From assembly GCA_965237405.1 (NCBI GenBank), contig OZ250139.1, positions 2,728,001-2,792,000 of the forward strand: a stretch of DNA of 64,000 nucleotides. The letters run 5' to 3'. Source of the stretch: CAUZIB01 sp963663925. GTDB taxonomy: Bacteria > Acidobacteriota > Vicinamibacteria > Vicinamibacterales > UBA8438. Below, piece after piece: positions 44,870-53,505 of the stretch (the stretch's first letter is position 1; the number at the start of each line of letters is the position of its first letter). Made by a program: the position numbers and the translations under genes. The notes below the pieces were generated by a model, which ran no database searches, was not told the DNA's origin, and saw only the letters and a program-made list of their open reading frames with translations.

Positions 44870-45833
44870 GTGAAGTCGAGCGTGCATCCCAGGTACAAAA
44901 CGAAATACCGCGTCGGAAACTGGCCGGCGTACGACCGAGCACTGGTCCAGCGCGGCGACGTCACCCTGTGGTTGACGCCGGAAGCGATCGCCACGTGGGA
45001 GGCCGTGGGCGTCGGCAAGCGCGGAGGGCAGCGGCAGTACTCCGAGGTTGCCATCGAAACCGCGCTGACGCTCCGCCTGATCTTTCACCTGCCCCTTCGT
45101 CAGACGGAGGGCTTTCTGAGGTCGATCTTCGGGATGCTGTGCCTCGACCTGTCCGCGCCCGATCACACGACTCTCTCACGGCGTGGTCAGCACCTCGACC
45201 TTGCACTTCGCCGCCTCCCCGCGGGCGCAGGCATACATCTCATCGTCGACAGTACCGGGCATCGTCGACAGTACCGGGCTCTCGACTGTGGGTGAAGGTG
45301 AATGGGCGGCCGTGAAACATGGCGGACGCGGGAGACGCGGCTGGAAGAAGCTTCATCTGGGCGTCGACGGATCGGGCGTGATCGTCGCTCACGCCCTGAC
45401 CGGCGGGCATGTTGACGACGCGACGACAGCCCTCGATCTGATCGACCAGGTCGAAGGCGACGTCTCCTGCCTCACGGCGGACGCGGCCTACGACACGCGT
45501 GGCATCTACGAGGCTGCGGGTGCGCGTGGCGCGACGGTCGTCATTCCACCGACCAGGACAGCCACCGTGTCTGGACGGCGACCACGATCGCCCGCGCGCG
45601 ACCGCACGATCCGACAGGTGCAGCAGGCTGGACGGCGACAGTGGAAGACGGACTCGGGCTACCATCAGCAGGCCCGTATGGAGAACGCCTTCTTCCGGTA
45701 CAAGGTGATCATCGGGGAGAGCCTTCGAGCGCGCAGTCGGGCGGGGCAAGAGACGGAGGCCATCCTCGCATGTAACATCCTCAATCAGATGACTCAGCTT
45801 GGTAGGCCGGCGTCGTACGCTATCGGTCGTTAA
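44870..45833 (+). pseudogene. IS5-family transposase broken by a 19-bp tandem duplication
   Basis: The N-terminal part (YRVGNWPAYDRALVQRGDVT, WLTPEAIATWEA, LRQTEGFLRSIFGML) leads to the first catalytic Asp in HLIVDSTG. Directly there a 19-bp unit is duplicated (45241-45259 and 45260-45278), shifting the frame. The rest (GWKKLHLGVDGSGVIVAH, LTADAAYDTRGIY, ARMENAFFRYKVIIG with the Glu) follows in the new frame. Removing one unit restores a ~313-aa IS5/DDE transposase. Confidence 0.85.
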
Positions 45834-45893
45834 CGGGTCTGTGGGTCGGGGGCGTTGCGGGTCAGTTTTCGAACCGCGCAACAACGCCGGCGA

Positions 45894-46751
45894 TCAGGGA
45901 CACCTCGCCTCCAGATTCCGCAACCGGACCAAGTTATAGGCGGTGGCGGCGAAGGTGAGCTGCCAATCCACCAGGGCGATGCCGCGATGCCGGAGCTTGC
46001 GCAGGCCGCCGACGGTCTTCATCCAGCCGAAGACCTGTTCCACGAGTTTTCGTTTCCGCTGACTCACGTGATAGCTCGCATGCCGCGTGGTCCGACCGTC
46101 GATCGCACTCCCGCGGACCTTCTGCGCCACGTGGGGCGTGACGTCCTGGACGCGCACGTCGGCAACGAAGCGCGCCACATCGTAGCCCTTGTCCGCCCCG
46201 ACCGTGCTGCCCGGGGAGGCGCTGGCCTCCAGCAACAGCCCCGCCGCGTCGCGTTCGGCGGTCCCCGTCGCGTGGGTCGCGCAGACGTTGGCGACACGCC
46301 CTTGTCGATTGTCCAGCAGCACGTGGCCGAGATACGCCAGCTTGGCTTCCTTGCCTTTGCCCTTCCGATACAACATCGCCTCGGGATCGGTCGTCGACTG
46401 ATGGGTGTCATTGCGCCGCCGCTCCCCGTGGAAGTTGACCGTGGGATTGCCCGGGTCCTCGGGCGGGTCGCTCTCCGCTGCGTCCACGCACCGAACGCTT
46501 TTCAGGCTGGCCCATGCTTCCAACTGCGTCCCATCCACGGTGAAGTGTTCGTCCGAGAGCAGCCCGGCCGCCCGGGCGTGGGCCTGGACCGCATCAAAGA
46601 TCGCGGCGGCGACATCGCCCGACAGCAGCCGGTCGCGATTCTTGGTAAACGTCGTGGGATGCCAGACCGGGTCATCCATATTCAGCCCGACGAACCACCG
46701 GAACAGCAGGTTGTCGTTGAGCTCTTCCATGAGCAGCCGCTCGCTCCGCAC
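45894..46751 (-). pseudogene. IS5/IS1182-like transposase lacking its N-terminus
   Basis: 285 codons beginning AVRSERLLMEELNDNLLFRW, normally preceded by ~60 residues in this family. The DDE core is present: HFTVDGTQLEAWAS, STVGADKGYDVARF and QRKRKLVEQVFGWMKTVGG, with RHRGIALVDWQLTFAATAYN at the end. The 5' end is cut by the integrase-core element inserted at ~46756. Confidence 0.8.
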
Positions 46752-46755
46752 CGCG

Positions 46756-47919
46756 TAAGGTGCGTTTAATCGGCCGACCGCTCATGCGGCCTCCCGGTGG
46801 TAGAAATTGAGCCATCCGCCCAGACGCTCCCGCCGCTGCACGTCGGCGGCCAGGCTCACCGGCGGTGGCGGTCGTTGCAGAAGCTGGTTGTCGAGTCCCT
46901 GGTGGTTTCGCTCGCGCTGGTAGTGGTCGACGTACTCGCCCACGAGGAGACGCAGGTGCCCTTCGCCCGAGGGGGACGACGCGACTGAAACATTCCTCTT
47001 GAATAGAGCGGACGAACCGCTCGGCATACGCGTTGAGATTGGGACTCTTCGGCGGGAGACGGATCGGCTGGACACCCCCGCCCTCCAGGATCTCGCCAAT
47101 CCCCCGCGTGGAGAGCGGGTCGCGGGCGTGAATCAGATAGCGGGCGCGGCGCAAGCAGCCATCGACCGGGTCCGTCACATTGCGGGCCCTCTGCTCCATC
47201 CACGTGCCGTACGGCTGCGGATGGATCCCGGCGATGGGCACGCGGCGGGACTGCAGCGCAATCACGAAGAAGACCAGGTACCGCTGGAGCCCGGCCAGCG
47301 TGAGCACCTCGACGGTGAACAGATCGCAGGCCGTGCGGCCCTCCCAGGGCGCCTGCAGGAACGTCTTCCCGGGCATGCGCCGGCTCCGCTCGGGAGCCGG
47401 GTCGATCCCGTGGTCGTGCAGGATCCGCTTCACCGGGGTCCGAGCGATCTCGTGGCCGAGGTGCGAGAGCGCCCCGCGGATCCGTGTGTCCCCCCACTGG
47501 GGATGCTCGACCGCCATCCGGACCACGAGCGCGGCCACGTCACGTCGCGTCATCGGCCGGCCTCGACCGCGGCGGGCGCTGTCGTCGTATGCCTGGGCGA
47601 TCAATCTCCGGTACCAGCGGAGAATCGTGTCAGGCGTGACGATGCCGGCGACCTGCATCAAGACGCGCCGGCCGAGTTGCTGGCCGCGCACGGCGCGTCG
47701 ACGGCGTTGGGCATCGGTCCGGCGAAACGGCCGAGGGCCCAGGTGCTCCCGGAGGACCCGATTCTCCTCCCGGAGATACGCGATCAGATCGTCTTGGGGG
47801 CGGTTCACCCAGCCAGCGCACGTGAGAACGAGGAACTGGAGCGCAGGCGGCATGGCCTGAAATTACTTGGGAGACTCGACCAGCACTGACCGGACCTCGG
47901 CCCATTAAACGCACCTTAC
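46756..47919 (-). mobile_element. Integrase-core insertion sequence with inverted ends
   Basis: Ends TAAGGTGCGTTTAATCGGCC and, inverted, GGCCCATTAAACGCACCTTA, about 1.16 kb. It is inserted into the 5' part of the neighbouring IS5-like transposase. Confidence 0.75.
46782..47853 (-). pseudogene. Integrase-core (rve) transposase, frameshifted
   Basis: N-terminus ALQFLVLTCAGWVNRPQDDL and YLREENRVLREHLG, then an HTH, WGDTRIRGALSHLGHEI, CDLFTVEVLTLAGLQRYLVF (first Asp) and RYLIHARDPLSTRGIGEIL (second Asp). Finally SPNLNAYAERFVRSIQEEC carries the catalytic Glu. Near 46985 the frame shifts; GEGHLRLLVGEYVDHYQRER, then NHQGLDNQL is in another frame. Family common in acidobacterial and planctomycete genomes. 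Probably inactive. Confidence 0.75.
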
Positions 47920-48090
47920 GGCCTCGAAGTACAGGATTTTGTGGAAAACCACGGCCTCCGCGCTGAGCGGCCCGAAGAGCCGCGTATGCACTGGCGGGCG
48001 GAGAGAGAATCTGAGGACGCCGCACCATGCGGTACAACGGCGGGAAGTCTCTCTTGCTACGCAGTCTCAGTGGTCCGGATCGGTTTGACG

Positions 48091-48195
48091 ACTCACCTTG
48101 AGCAGGCCGTGGCCGCCTACGCCGAGGCGCTCGACGAGCGCACCCGTGCGCGGGCGCCACTCGACTGGGCAGAGACGCAGAACAATCAGGGTGTT
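48091..48195 (+). pseudogene. Tetratricopeptide-repeat fragment
   Basis: LEQAVAAYAEALDERTRARA, then PLDWAETQNNQG matches the TPR unit (LxxAVxAYxxALxxRTxExxPxxWAxTQNNLG) common in large TPR proteins. Only one repeat remains. The flanks 47920-48090 and 48196-48267 show nothing else convincing. Confidence 0.45.
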
Positions 48196-48267
48196 TGCTG
48201 TCAGTCGTGTTGTTAAGGACTCGGTACGATCTCAGTCGCCGCGCCATGGCCCGGCAAGCGCAGAGGG

Positions 48268-48915
48268 TCAATGGGGCGTATGAGCCGCCTTGCTTTTGGG
48301 AAGAACTTCGAACTCGGGAGGCTTACGCTTAGGAAAATGTTCGGCCGCCACCGTCTTGATGTCTTGCAAGTTCGCCTCTAAAAAATCAATCGCAGCGGGG
48401 GTGGCATCGATTAGCTCTGCTGTCAGGCTCTGTAACTGTGCGACGAGGTGCTTGCCGAGCTTGAGCACTTCGGCATCGTCAATGCCCTTTGCCTGGAACG
48501 CGACCACGTGATGCTGAAACTCAAGGTGTGCACTGTTTCTCATAGCGATGACGTCTCGGATCATCAGGTATTTCGCCTCACCCACAACCAACCTGTTCAG
48601 AAGATCCGGATCTGAACTCTCGAAAGCAAAAACCAGCTCCGCAACATTCAAGGCCGGCCCGGTAAAAAGGGCCTTCACGGGGAGGAGTCGTTGCCAAGCA
48701 TCTGGGTCGCCCTTGTGCTCACGCAAACAGGAGTCCCACAGCGAGATGAGTTTTTGGTAATGGCTCATTACGGCGAGATGAGCGAGCCTGAGTGCCGCGT
48801 ATTGGTTATCTTCCTGTCTGCGTTTCTCACGCCAGATCGCAAAAAGGAAGGCTATCCCAGCGCCGCTCAGCGCCGCTGAAAGACGAAAATGCAACCAGAA
48901 CGAAGTCCATGGCAA
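48268..48915 (-). CDS. Membrane-anchored hypothetical protein
   Basis: 215 aa. One N-terminal transmembrane helix (SAALSGAGIAFLFAIW) is followed by a charged, mostly helical cytosolic region (YQKLISLWDSCLREHKGD, RDVIAMRNSAHLEFQHHVVA). No domain recognised. Base composition is lower in GC than its IS neighbours, so it may have been acquired separately. Confidence 0.6.
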   Translation of the reverse strand: MPWTSFWLHFRLSAALSGAGIAFLFAIWREKRRQEDNQYAALRLAHLAVMSHYQKLISLWDSCLREHKGDPDAWQRLLPVKALFTGPALNVAELVFAFESSDPDLLNRLVVGEAKYLMIRDVIAMRNSAHLEFQHHVVAFQAKGIDDAEVLKLGKHLVAQLQSLTAELIDATPAAIDFLEANLQDIKTVAAEHFPKRKPPEFEVLPKSKAAHTPH

Positions 48916-49132
48916 TATCTAGCAGTTCATGTCTAGTGAACACTGTCACATGCTTACACTGGAACGTATTTCTGTGTTCACGCGTTCAACGTGTCGCAGG
49001 AGGCCGAGACTGAAGCGATCACCGAGACCATCCATCTATTGAATCCGCAGGGCGAATTCAGTGCGCCGTCTGGTGCATGCGCTGTTAGGCATCGTGCCAC
49101 GGACGCGCGTATCATACGCTCAGGAGCTGGCC

Positions 49133-49354
49133 ATGGACCTACAATTTACGGCGATTTTTCGGAAAGTCCCGGAGGGCTACATCGCCTTCGTTGAGGAATG
49201 CCCTGGAGCAAATACACAAGGCGCCACGCTCGAAGAAGCGCGAACGAATCTCCGTGAGGCCGTCACCCTAGTGATCGAAGCCAACCGACTGTTCTCGCTT
49301 GAAGACGCCACGGGCGGTGAAGTGATCCGGGAGCCGATCACGGTCACTGCGTGA
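49133..49354 (+). CDS. hicB: HicB-type antitoxin (second locus)
   Basis: 73 aa from the ATG at 49133. TAIFRKVPEGYIAFVEECPG, then ANTQGATLEEARTNLREAVT and LVIEANR is the HicB fold. It overlaps the following hicA by 4 bp (GTGA). Not closely similar to the HicB at 44.1 kb. Confidence 0.88.
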   Translation: MDLQFTAIFRKVPEGYIAFVEECPGANTQGATLEEARTNLREAVTLVIEANRLFSLEDATGGEVIREPITVTA

Positions 49355-49542
49355 AACGTCGCGCGCTCCTTCGGCACCTGGAGCAACACGGGTGCGAGTT
49401 TCTACGCGAGGGAGGCAACCACACCGTTTACATCAACAAGCTTGGAAAGAAAGCCTCGACGATTCCCCGCCACAACGAGATCAACCAAGACCTCGCCAGA
49501 AAGATCTGCAAAGATTTGCAGGTGCCTCGTCCAGATGCCTAG
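49351..49542 (+). CDS. hicA: HicA-type toxin (second locus)
   Basis: 63 aa with GTG start. KRRALLRHLEQHGCEFLREG, then GNHTVYINKLGKKASTIPRH contains the catalytic His (GGNHTVY) and ends with EINQDLARKICKDLQVP. A complete HicA. Antitoxin precedes toxin, as in the other locus. Confidence 0.9.
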   Translation: MKRRALLRHLEQHGCEFLREGGNHTVYINKLGKKASTIPRHNEINQDLARKICKDLQVPRPDA

Positions 49543-49685
49543 ACAGTAGGACTTCGGTCCAAGCTTGGATTTCCGATTTGCTTGCCCCACCGTGGCGGAA
49601 GGGAAAACAGGGCCGACCTCTGCCGACTTGTCAGTACGGGTCTCCGAGCCATGCTCGTTCGCTCGACGTTTGCAAGACAGAGAAT

Positions 49686-49763
49686 CAGACACGGGCTACG
49701 ACACACGGCGGCGCGGGCCGGACGGCGCGCTCGCGCGCGTGTCGCAAACGGCCGGTTACGCAA
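49686..49763 (+). repeat. Res-site remnant F (opposite orientation)
   Basis: GACACGGGCTACGACACA at 49688 and arms TGTCGCAAACGG and CCGGTTACGCAA at 49740-49763 match the two dyads upstream of the resolvase start in remnant E. The resolvase codons themselves are missing. The rest of 49543-49891 shows no gene. Confidence 0.65.
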
Positions 49764-49891
49764 CGGTCCGGCTCCCGACATGTTTTGATGACTTGGGCGT
49801 TGCAAAACCGTATTGTAGTATCGATTTGATTGGCGATGCCTCTATGCGCCGCTGATTGGTTCGTCATCGCCGGGAGAGACATCATCTCGCC

Positions 49892-50599
49892 TTAGCTCGT
49901 TTGGCTCTCATAGGTCTTCGCTCTTGGTGTTGCCCCGATTCGCCGTGCTGTTGCCTTCCACAGCGGTCCATGGCCAGCCCCGTGTCCCGCGATCGCGTGT
50001 GCGATCTCGTGCAGCACGGTGTCCCGAATTTTCTCCTCGCCTCCCTCCAGGGCATGGGTGCGGCTGATCCAGATCACGTGGTGTCGGAAATGACAGGCGC
50101 CAAGGCGTTTCCTGGCCTCGCCGAACGCGAGAGTCCAGCCCGTGAGCCCATGCTCGTCCATCAACCGCCTCGCCATTCCCGCGACGCCGTTCAGTCTCTC
50201 CGCACCGTTCCTCGCGCTTTCCCTTCCCGCCCTGCGGAGTAAACCATAGGAGACGTTCCAGCATGTCTTTCCGCAGCGTACCTGTGCGCTCTTCGGGTTG
50301 AGCTTCACGATCGAACCACGCCTTGGTCCGTCGGGACTTGTGAACGTCACCTCGTCCCCCACGCGGTAGGCAGCGCGTGCTTTGTCGTGCCGCGTGATGA
50401 TCGTGACTCGTCGCGCTCCTCCCGAGGGCTTTAACGCTGACTCGGGGACGTTCCAGGTCCGCTCTGCGGTGTCGACGACCTTCGCGAAGCGGCGCCGGCC
50501 CTGCCTTTGGAGGAGATGTCCGTGGATTGTTTTCCCCTTGTGAGTGAACTGTACGGCAGACCCGATAGATAGCGGGCGTTCCTCCGGCTGATTGATCAT
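49892..50599 (-). CDS. SprT-like zinc metalloprotease
   Basis: 235 aa from the ATG at 50599 with GAGAAGG ahead. The C-terminal half is SprT-like: LTGWTLAFGEARKRLGACHF, VIWISRTHALEGGEEKIRD and the zinc site TVLHEIAHAIAGHGAGHGPL (HExxH plus a downstream His). The N-terminal half has two short beta-barrel/KOW-like stretches (IGSAVQFTHKGKTIHGHLLQ; VGDEVTFTSPDGPRRGSIVK), as in some mobile-element SprT proteins. Its role, perhaps DNA-protein crosslink proteolysis, is inferred from the family. Confidence 0.8.
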   Translation of the reverse strand: MINQPEERPLSIGSAVQFTHKGKTIHGHLLQRQGRRRFAKVVDTAERTWNVPESALKPSGGARRVTIITRHDKARAAYRVGDEVTFTSPDGPRRGSIVKLNPKSAQVRCGKTCWNVSYGLLRRAGRESARNGAERLNGVAGMARRLMDEHGLTGWTLAFGEARKRLGACHFRHHVIWISRTHALEGGEEKIRDTVLHEIAHAIAGHGAGHGPLWKATARRIGATPRAKTYESQTS

Positions 50600-50776
50600 T
50601 CGACCTTCTCCTCTGTCTTGGAGTTGATCAGTCCCGGCACCCGGTACTCCCGCGTGTGCTCCATCCATTCCACCGCAACGCTCTACTCTGGACTCCAGAT
50701 CGATGTCGGCTCGACTCCGCGGGGGTCAGTTGACATTCTTCAGTTGACCTTCTTATGACTGAAGGAAGACATCGCC

Positions 50777-50840
50777 ATGAGTGGCCACGACGCATTCGAG
50801 CGCATCCTGACATCGTTGCACGAAGCCATGCTCGACTGTA
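50777..50840 (+). pseudogene. N-terminal stub, possibly of a LuxR-type regulator
   Basis: Ribosome site GAAGGAAG precedes ATG and the frame SGHDAFERILTSLHEAMLD, which resembles the start of LuxR regulators with an N-terminal 'LHEAxLD' helix. It is cut after ~20 codons near the IS481 insertion. Assignment is tentative. Confidence 0.35.
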
Positions 50841-50849
50841 GGAATTTCA

Positions 50850-51828
50850 GACCTCGCTGGACACATTGTGTAACCAATAGGTGTCCAGAATGGGGAGGTC
50901 ATTCATGAACAAGGCTCAGCGGGACATTCGACGAAAGAAACGGGTATTGGAGCATGCCGCACGCATCGGCAATGTCCGGAAGACCTGCCGCTACTTCGGC
51001 GTCGCCCGGTCAGGGTTCTACCGGTGGAAGAAGGCGTATGAGACCGATGGGGACGAGGGCCTGATCAACAAGAAGCCGTGCCCGTACAACCCGCGACTCC
51101 GCACGCCCCCCGACATCGTCGAGAAGGTTCTCCACCTCCGCCGGACCTACCACCTCGGTCCGATCCGCATTGTCTGGTATCTCGAGCGGTATCACGGGAT
51201 CACGATGTGTGACGCGACCGTCTATCGCATCTGTCGGCGCCACGGCCTCAACCGCCTACCGAGCCGGGTGGGTCGACGCTCCGTGAAGACGCATCGCTAC
51301 GAAAAGCAAGTGCCGGGGCACCACGTGCAGGTCGATGTCACGTTCCTGAAGCTCGTCGGGAAAGACGGGAAGGCCACGCGGCGGTATCAGTACACGGCCA
51401 TCGACGATGCCACGCGCATCCGGGTCCTCACGGTTTACACGCGACATACGCAGAAGAACGCCATCCACTTCCTCGATCACGTCATCAAGAGATTTCCGTT
51501 TCGGATTCACACGGTGCGAACCGACCGGGGCCATGAGTTCCAGGCCCAGTTTCATTGGCATCTTGCCGACCGGGGCATTCGTCACGTCTATATCAAGCCA
51601 CGCACGCCCAGGCTCAACGGCAAGGTTGAACGGTCACATCGCACCGACAAGCAGGAGTTCTATCAGCTCCTCACCTACACCGGGGACGTCGACCTCAACG
51701 CGAAGCTCAACGAATGGGAGAACTTCTACAACTACCACAGACCGCACGGAGCCTTTCACGGCAAAACGCCCTATGAAGCCCTCCGTGACAAGCTCGCATG
51801 AACTACAGTTTCAGTGTCCACCGAGGTC
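50850..51828 (+). mobile_element. IS481-family insertion sequence
   Basis: About 979 bp with inverted ends GACCTCGCTGGACAC and GACCTCGGTGGACACTGAAA, carrying one intact transposase gene. Confidence 0.85.
50905..51801 (+). CDS. IS481-family transposase
   Basis: 298 aa. N-terminal HTH (VRKTCRYFGVARSGFYRWKK) and HTH_32-like part (YHLGPIRIVWYLERYHGITM). The rve core has HVQVDVTFLKLV (Asp), IHTVRTDRGHEFQAQF (Asp) and TPRLNGKVERSHRTDKQEFY (Glu). It ends YHRPHGAFHGKTPYEAL. Full length and apparently intact. Confidence 0.93.
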   Translation: MNKAQRDIRRKKRVLEHAARIGNVRKTCRYFGVARSGFYRWKKAYETDGDEGLINKKPCPYNPRLRTPPDIVEKVLHLRRTYHLGPIRIVWYLERYHGITMCDATVYRICRRHGLNRLPSRVGRRSVKTHRYEKQVPGHHVQVDVTFLKLVGKDGKATRRYQYTAIDDATRIRVLTVYTRHTQKNAIHFLDHVIKRFPFRIHTVRTDRGHEFQAQFHWHLADRGIRHVYIKPRTPRLNGKVERSHRTDKQEFYQLLTYTGDVDLNAKLNEWENFYNYHRPHGAFHGKTPYEALRDKLA

Positions 51829-51837
51829 GTACCGATC

Positions 51838-51942
51838 ACAGCTCCCTCCGCCGCCGCCGAACTCTGATCGTGCTTCCTCATCTCGACACTCCTCCTGCGA
51901 GAACTTTCTCGCAATCAAGTGTCCAAGAAAACTCTAGGGCGA
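51838..51942 (-). mobile_element. IS3-family left-end fragment
   Basis: Reverse complement of the left 100 bp of the full IS3 at 53086: TTGGACACTTGATTGCGAGA, the AGGAGGAGTGTCGAGATG ribosome site and the OrfA start. Only the end remains. Confidence 0.8.
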
Positions 51943-52244
51943 TGTATAAACCACATGGGTTTGCTCACCCTCCAGCAAATCGACCACTAGAGACAACACG
52001 CCAACCCCTTTCTCTTTGGCCATGTCCTCTAGGTGCTGAGCTAAATCCCCTTGAATCTCGACGCGCTCGTCAACAATCTGTGCGTCCCCGCTGTGAACGC
52101 CGACAGCGCGCCGTAGCGTTTCCCCAAGTGTGCGTCCACCACAGCAGCAACAAGCCCTTTGATTTTAATGAGAACGTCTGGTGTCGCGTTGAATAGCTTG
52201 GGTTCCCCGCCCCCAATCCAACCCCCATCATCATCGGTGGTCAT
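51943..52244 (-). pseudogene. Frameshifted hypothetical protein
   Basis: TTDDDGGWIGGGEPKLFNAT, then PDVLIKIKGLVAAVVDAHLG is followed, one frame over, by ETLRRAVGVHSGDAQIVDER, GDLAQHLEDMAKEKGVGVLS and LVVDLLEGEQTHVVYTSP. The joined product would be ~100 aa, acidic and soluble. Family not recognised; the frameshift lies near 52100. Confidence 0.45.
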
Positions 52245-52365
52245 CGGTTAGGTTTTTCTCCCACCCTTTATGGGTGGGTTGTGAGCCGTTCAAGGATCTT
52301 GTCGGTGAAAATTGTGAACCGTACCGCGGGTTTCTCGGAGACCTCATTGCTTGGGGGGATGGGGT

Positions 52366-52926
52366 CTATGGGACGTCCAAGTCGGTTGTCGCCGCCGGCG
52401 CGTGCTGCGCCATGCGCTCCTGCATCTGTCGGGTGAGATGCGGCACCAGACCGATCATGCGCTGAAGCAGCATGAGTTGACCGCGGTGGTGCATCTCGTG
52501 CTCCTTTGGCGACAGGAGCATCTCGAAACGCGTCTTGGTCGCAGGCTCCGCGCCGGGGGGCATCGCGACGGGTTCCGCAAGAAACTCATCCGACAGGTCC
52601 TCGAAGAACGACGCGAAAGCCTCTCCCTGTGATGTGAGGTAGGCGATCGTTTCGGCTTTGGTCCGCGGCTTGGCCTCTTCCGCGCTGAACTTCTGGAACA
52701 GCTCCATGAAGTTCACGTCCTTGAGGTCGGTGACCTTGTTGCGCTGGATATAGTCCTGAAACCCGGTGCTCACCGCGATGTGGACCAGGGTGGCGCCGAT
52801 GCTGCGCGTGTCGGGACTCGCCTGGAATCCGTACTTGTCGCCCGGAATGTCCTCGGCGGTCTGAATGGTGTTGCCGCGAACCTGGCGAAAGCTTCGTGCC
52901 AGGTCCTTGCCTCCGTAGTGCGTCAT
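52366..52926 (-). CDS. DinB-family protein
   Basis: 186 aa. The four-helix DinB/YfiT layout is visible: NTIQTAEDIPGDKYGFQ, IGATLVHIAVSTGFQDYI (first His), FEMLLSPKEHEMHHRGQLML (two His) and RMIGLVPHL. The three His likely bind a divalent metal. These proteins act as thiol-dependent or nucleophile transferases, or remain uncharacterised. Divergent from the IS3 element downstream. Confidence 0.85.
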   Translation of the reverse strand: MTHYGGKDLARSFRQVRGNTIQTAEDIPGDKYGFQASPDTRSIGATLVHIAVSTGFQDYIQRNKVTDLKDVNFMELFQKFSAEEAKPRTKAETIAYLTSQGEAFASFFEDLSDEFLAEPVAMPPGAEPATKTRFEMLLSPKEHEMHHRGQLMLLQRMIGLVPHLTRQMQERMAQHAPAATTDLDVP

Positions 52927-53145
52927 TGCGATGTTTCCTCCGATTTTGATATCAGGCCGGGATTTCCATTTTGGCCGGTCCGGTCGGCACCGTTATACAT
53001 TAAACGCCCTTCCGCGTGGGCCGGATGTGTTTGTGGCCCCTGCTTCTAGCGGTGCTTCCGCCATCAACTGTTGCTACCCCTGGGGCGCCCCAGGGTTTTC
53101 TTGGACACTTGATTGCGAGAGAGTTCTCGTAGGAGGAGTGTCGAG

Positions 53146-53505
53146 ATGGAGAAGCACGATCAGGAGTCGGCGGTGGCGGAGGGAGGCCGGAGGGCGACCG
53201 GAGGGGGCCGGTTTTCAGTCGGTCGCAAGAGCGCCGTGGTGATGTGCTTGCTGCGCGGGGAGGATCTCGAGTCCGTGTCGCGGGAGTGGAGGATCACGGC
53301 GGCGCGGGCGTCGCAGTGGCGCGATCAGTTTCTGGCCGCGGGCCAGGCGGGCCTGAAGAGCCGAGCGACGGATGCCCGGGGTGAAGACAACCGTCGGCTG
53401 CGGGCCAAGGTCGGCGAGCTGCTGATGGAGAACGAACTGCTCTACGCGAAGGTGGACCAGCTGGAGGCCGGCTCCCCTTTGGCCCGGAGGAGGTCGACGC
53501 GATGA
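53146..53505 (+). CDS. IS3-family transposase OrfA
   Basis: 119 aa from the ATG at 53146, after an ideal AGGAGGAG site. HTH region GRKSAVVMCLLRGEDLESVS, then REWRITAARASQWRDQFLAA and a leucine-zipper-like tail (VGELLMENELLYAKVDQLEA). It binds the terminal repeats. The stop overlaps the orfB start (ATGA). Confidence 0.9.
   Translation: MEKHDQESAVAEGGRRATGGGRFSVGRKSAVVMCLLRGEDLESVSREWRITAARASQWRDQFLAAGQAGLKSRATDARGEDNRRLRAKVGELLMENELLYAKVDQLEAGSPLARRRSTR

Noticed and set aside
48091..48195. Functional TPR protein
   Set aside because: Only one repeat remains, with no start context or downstream frame.
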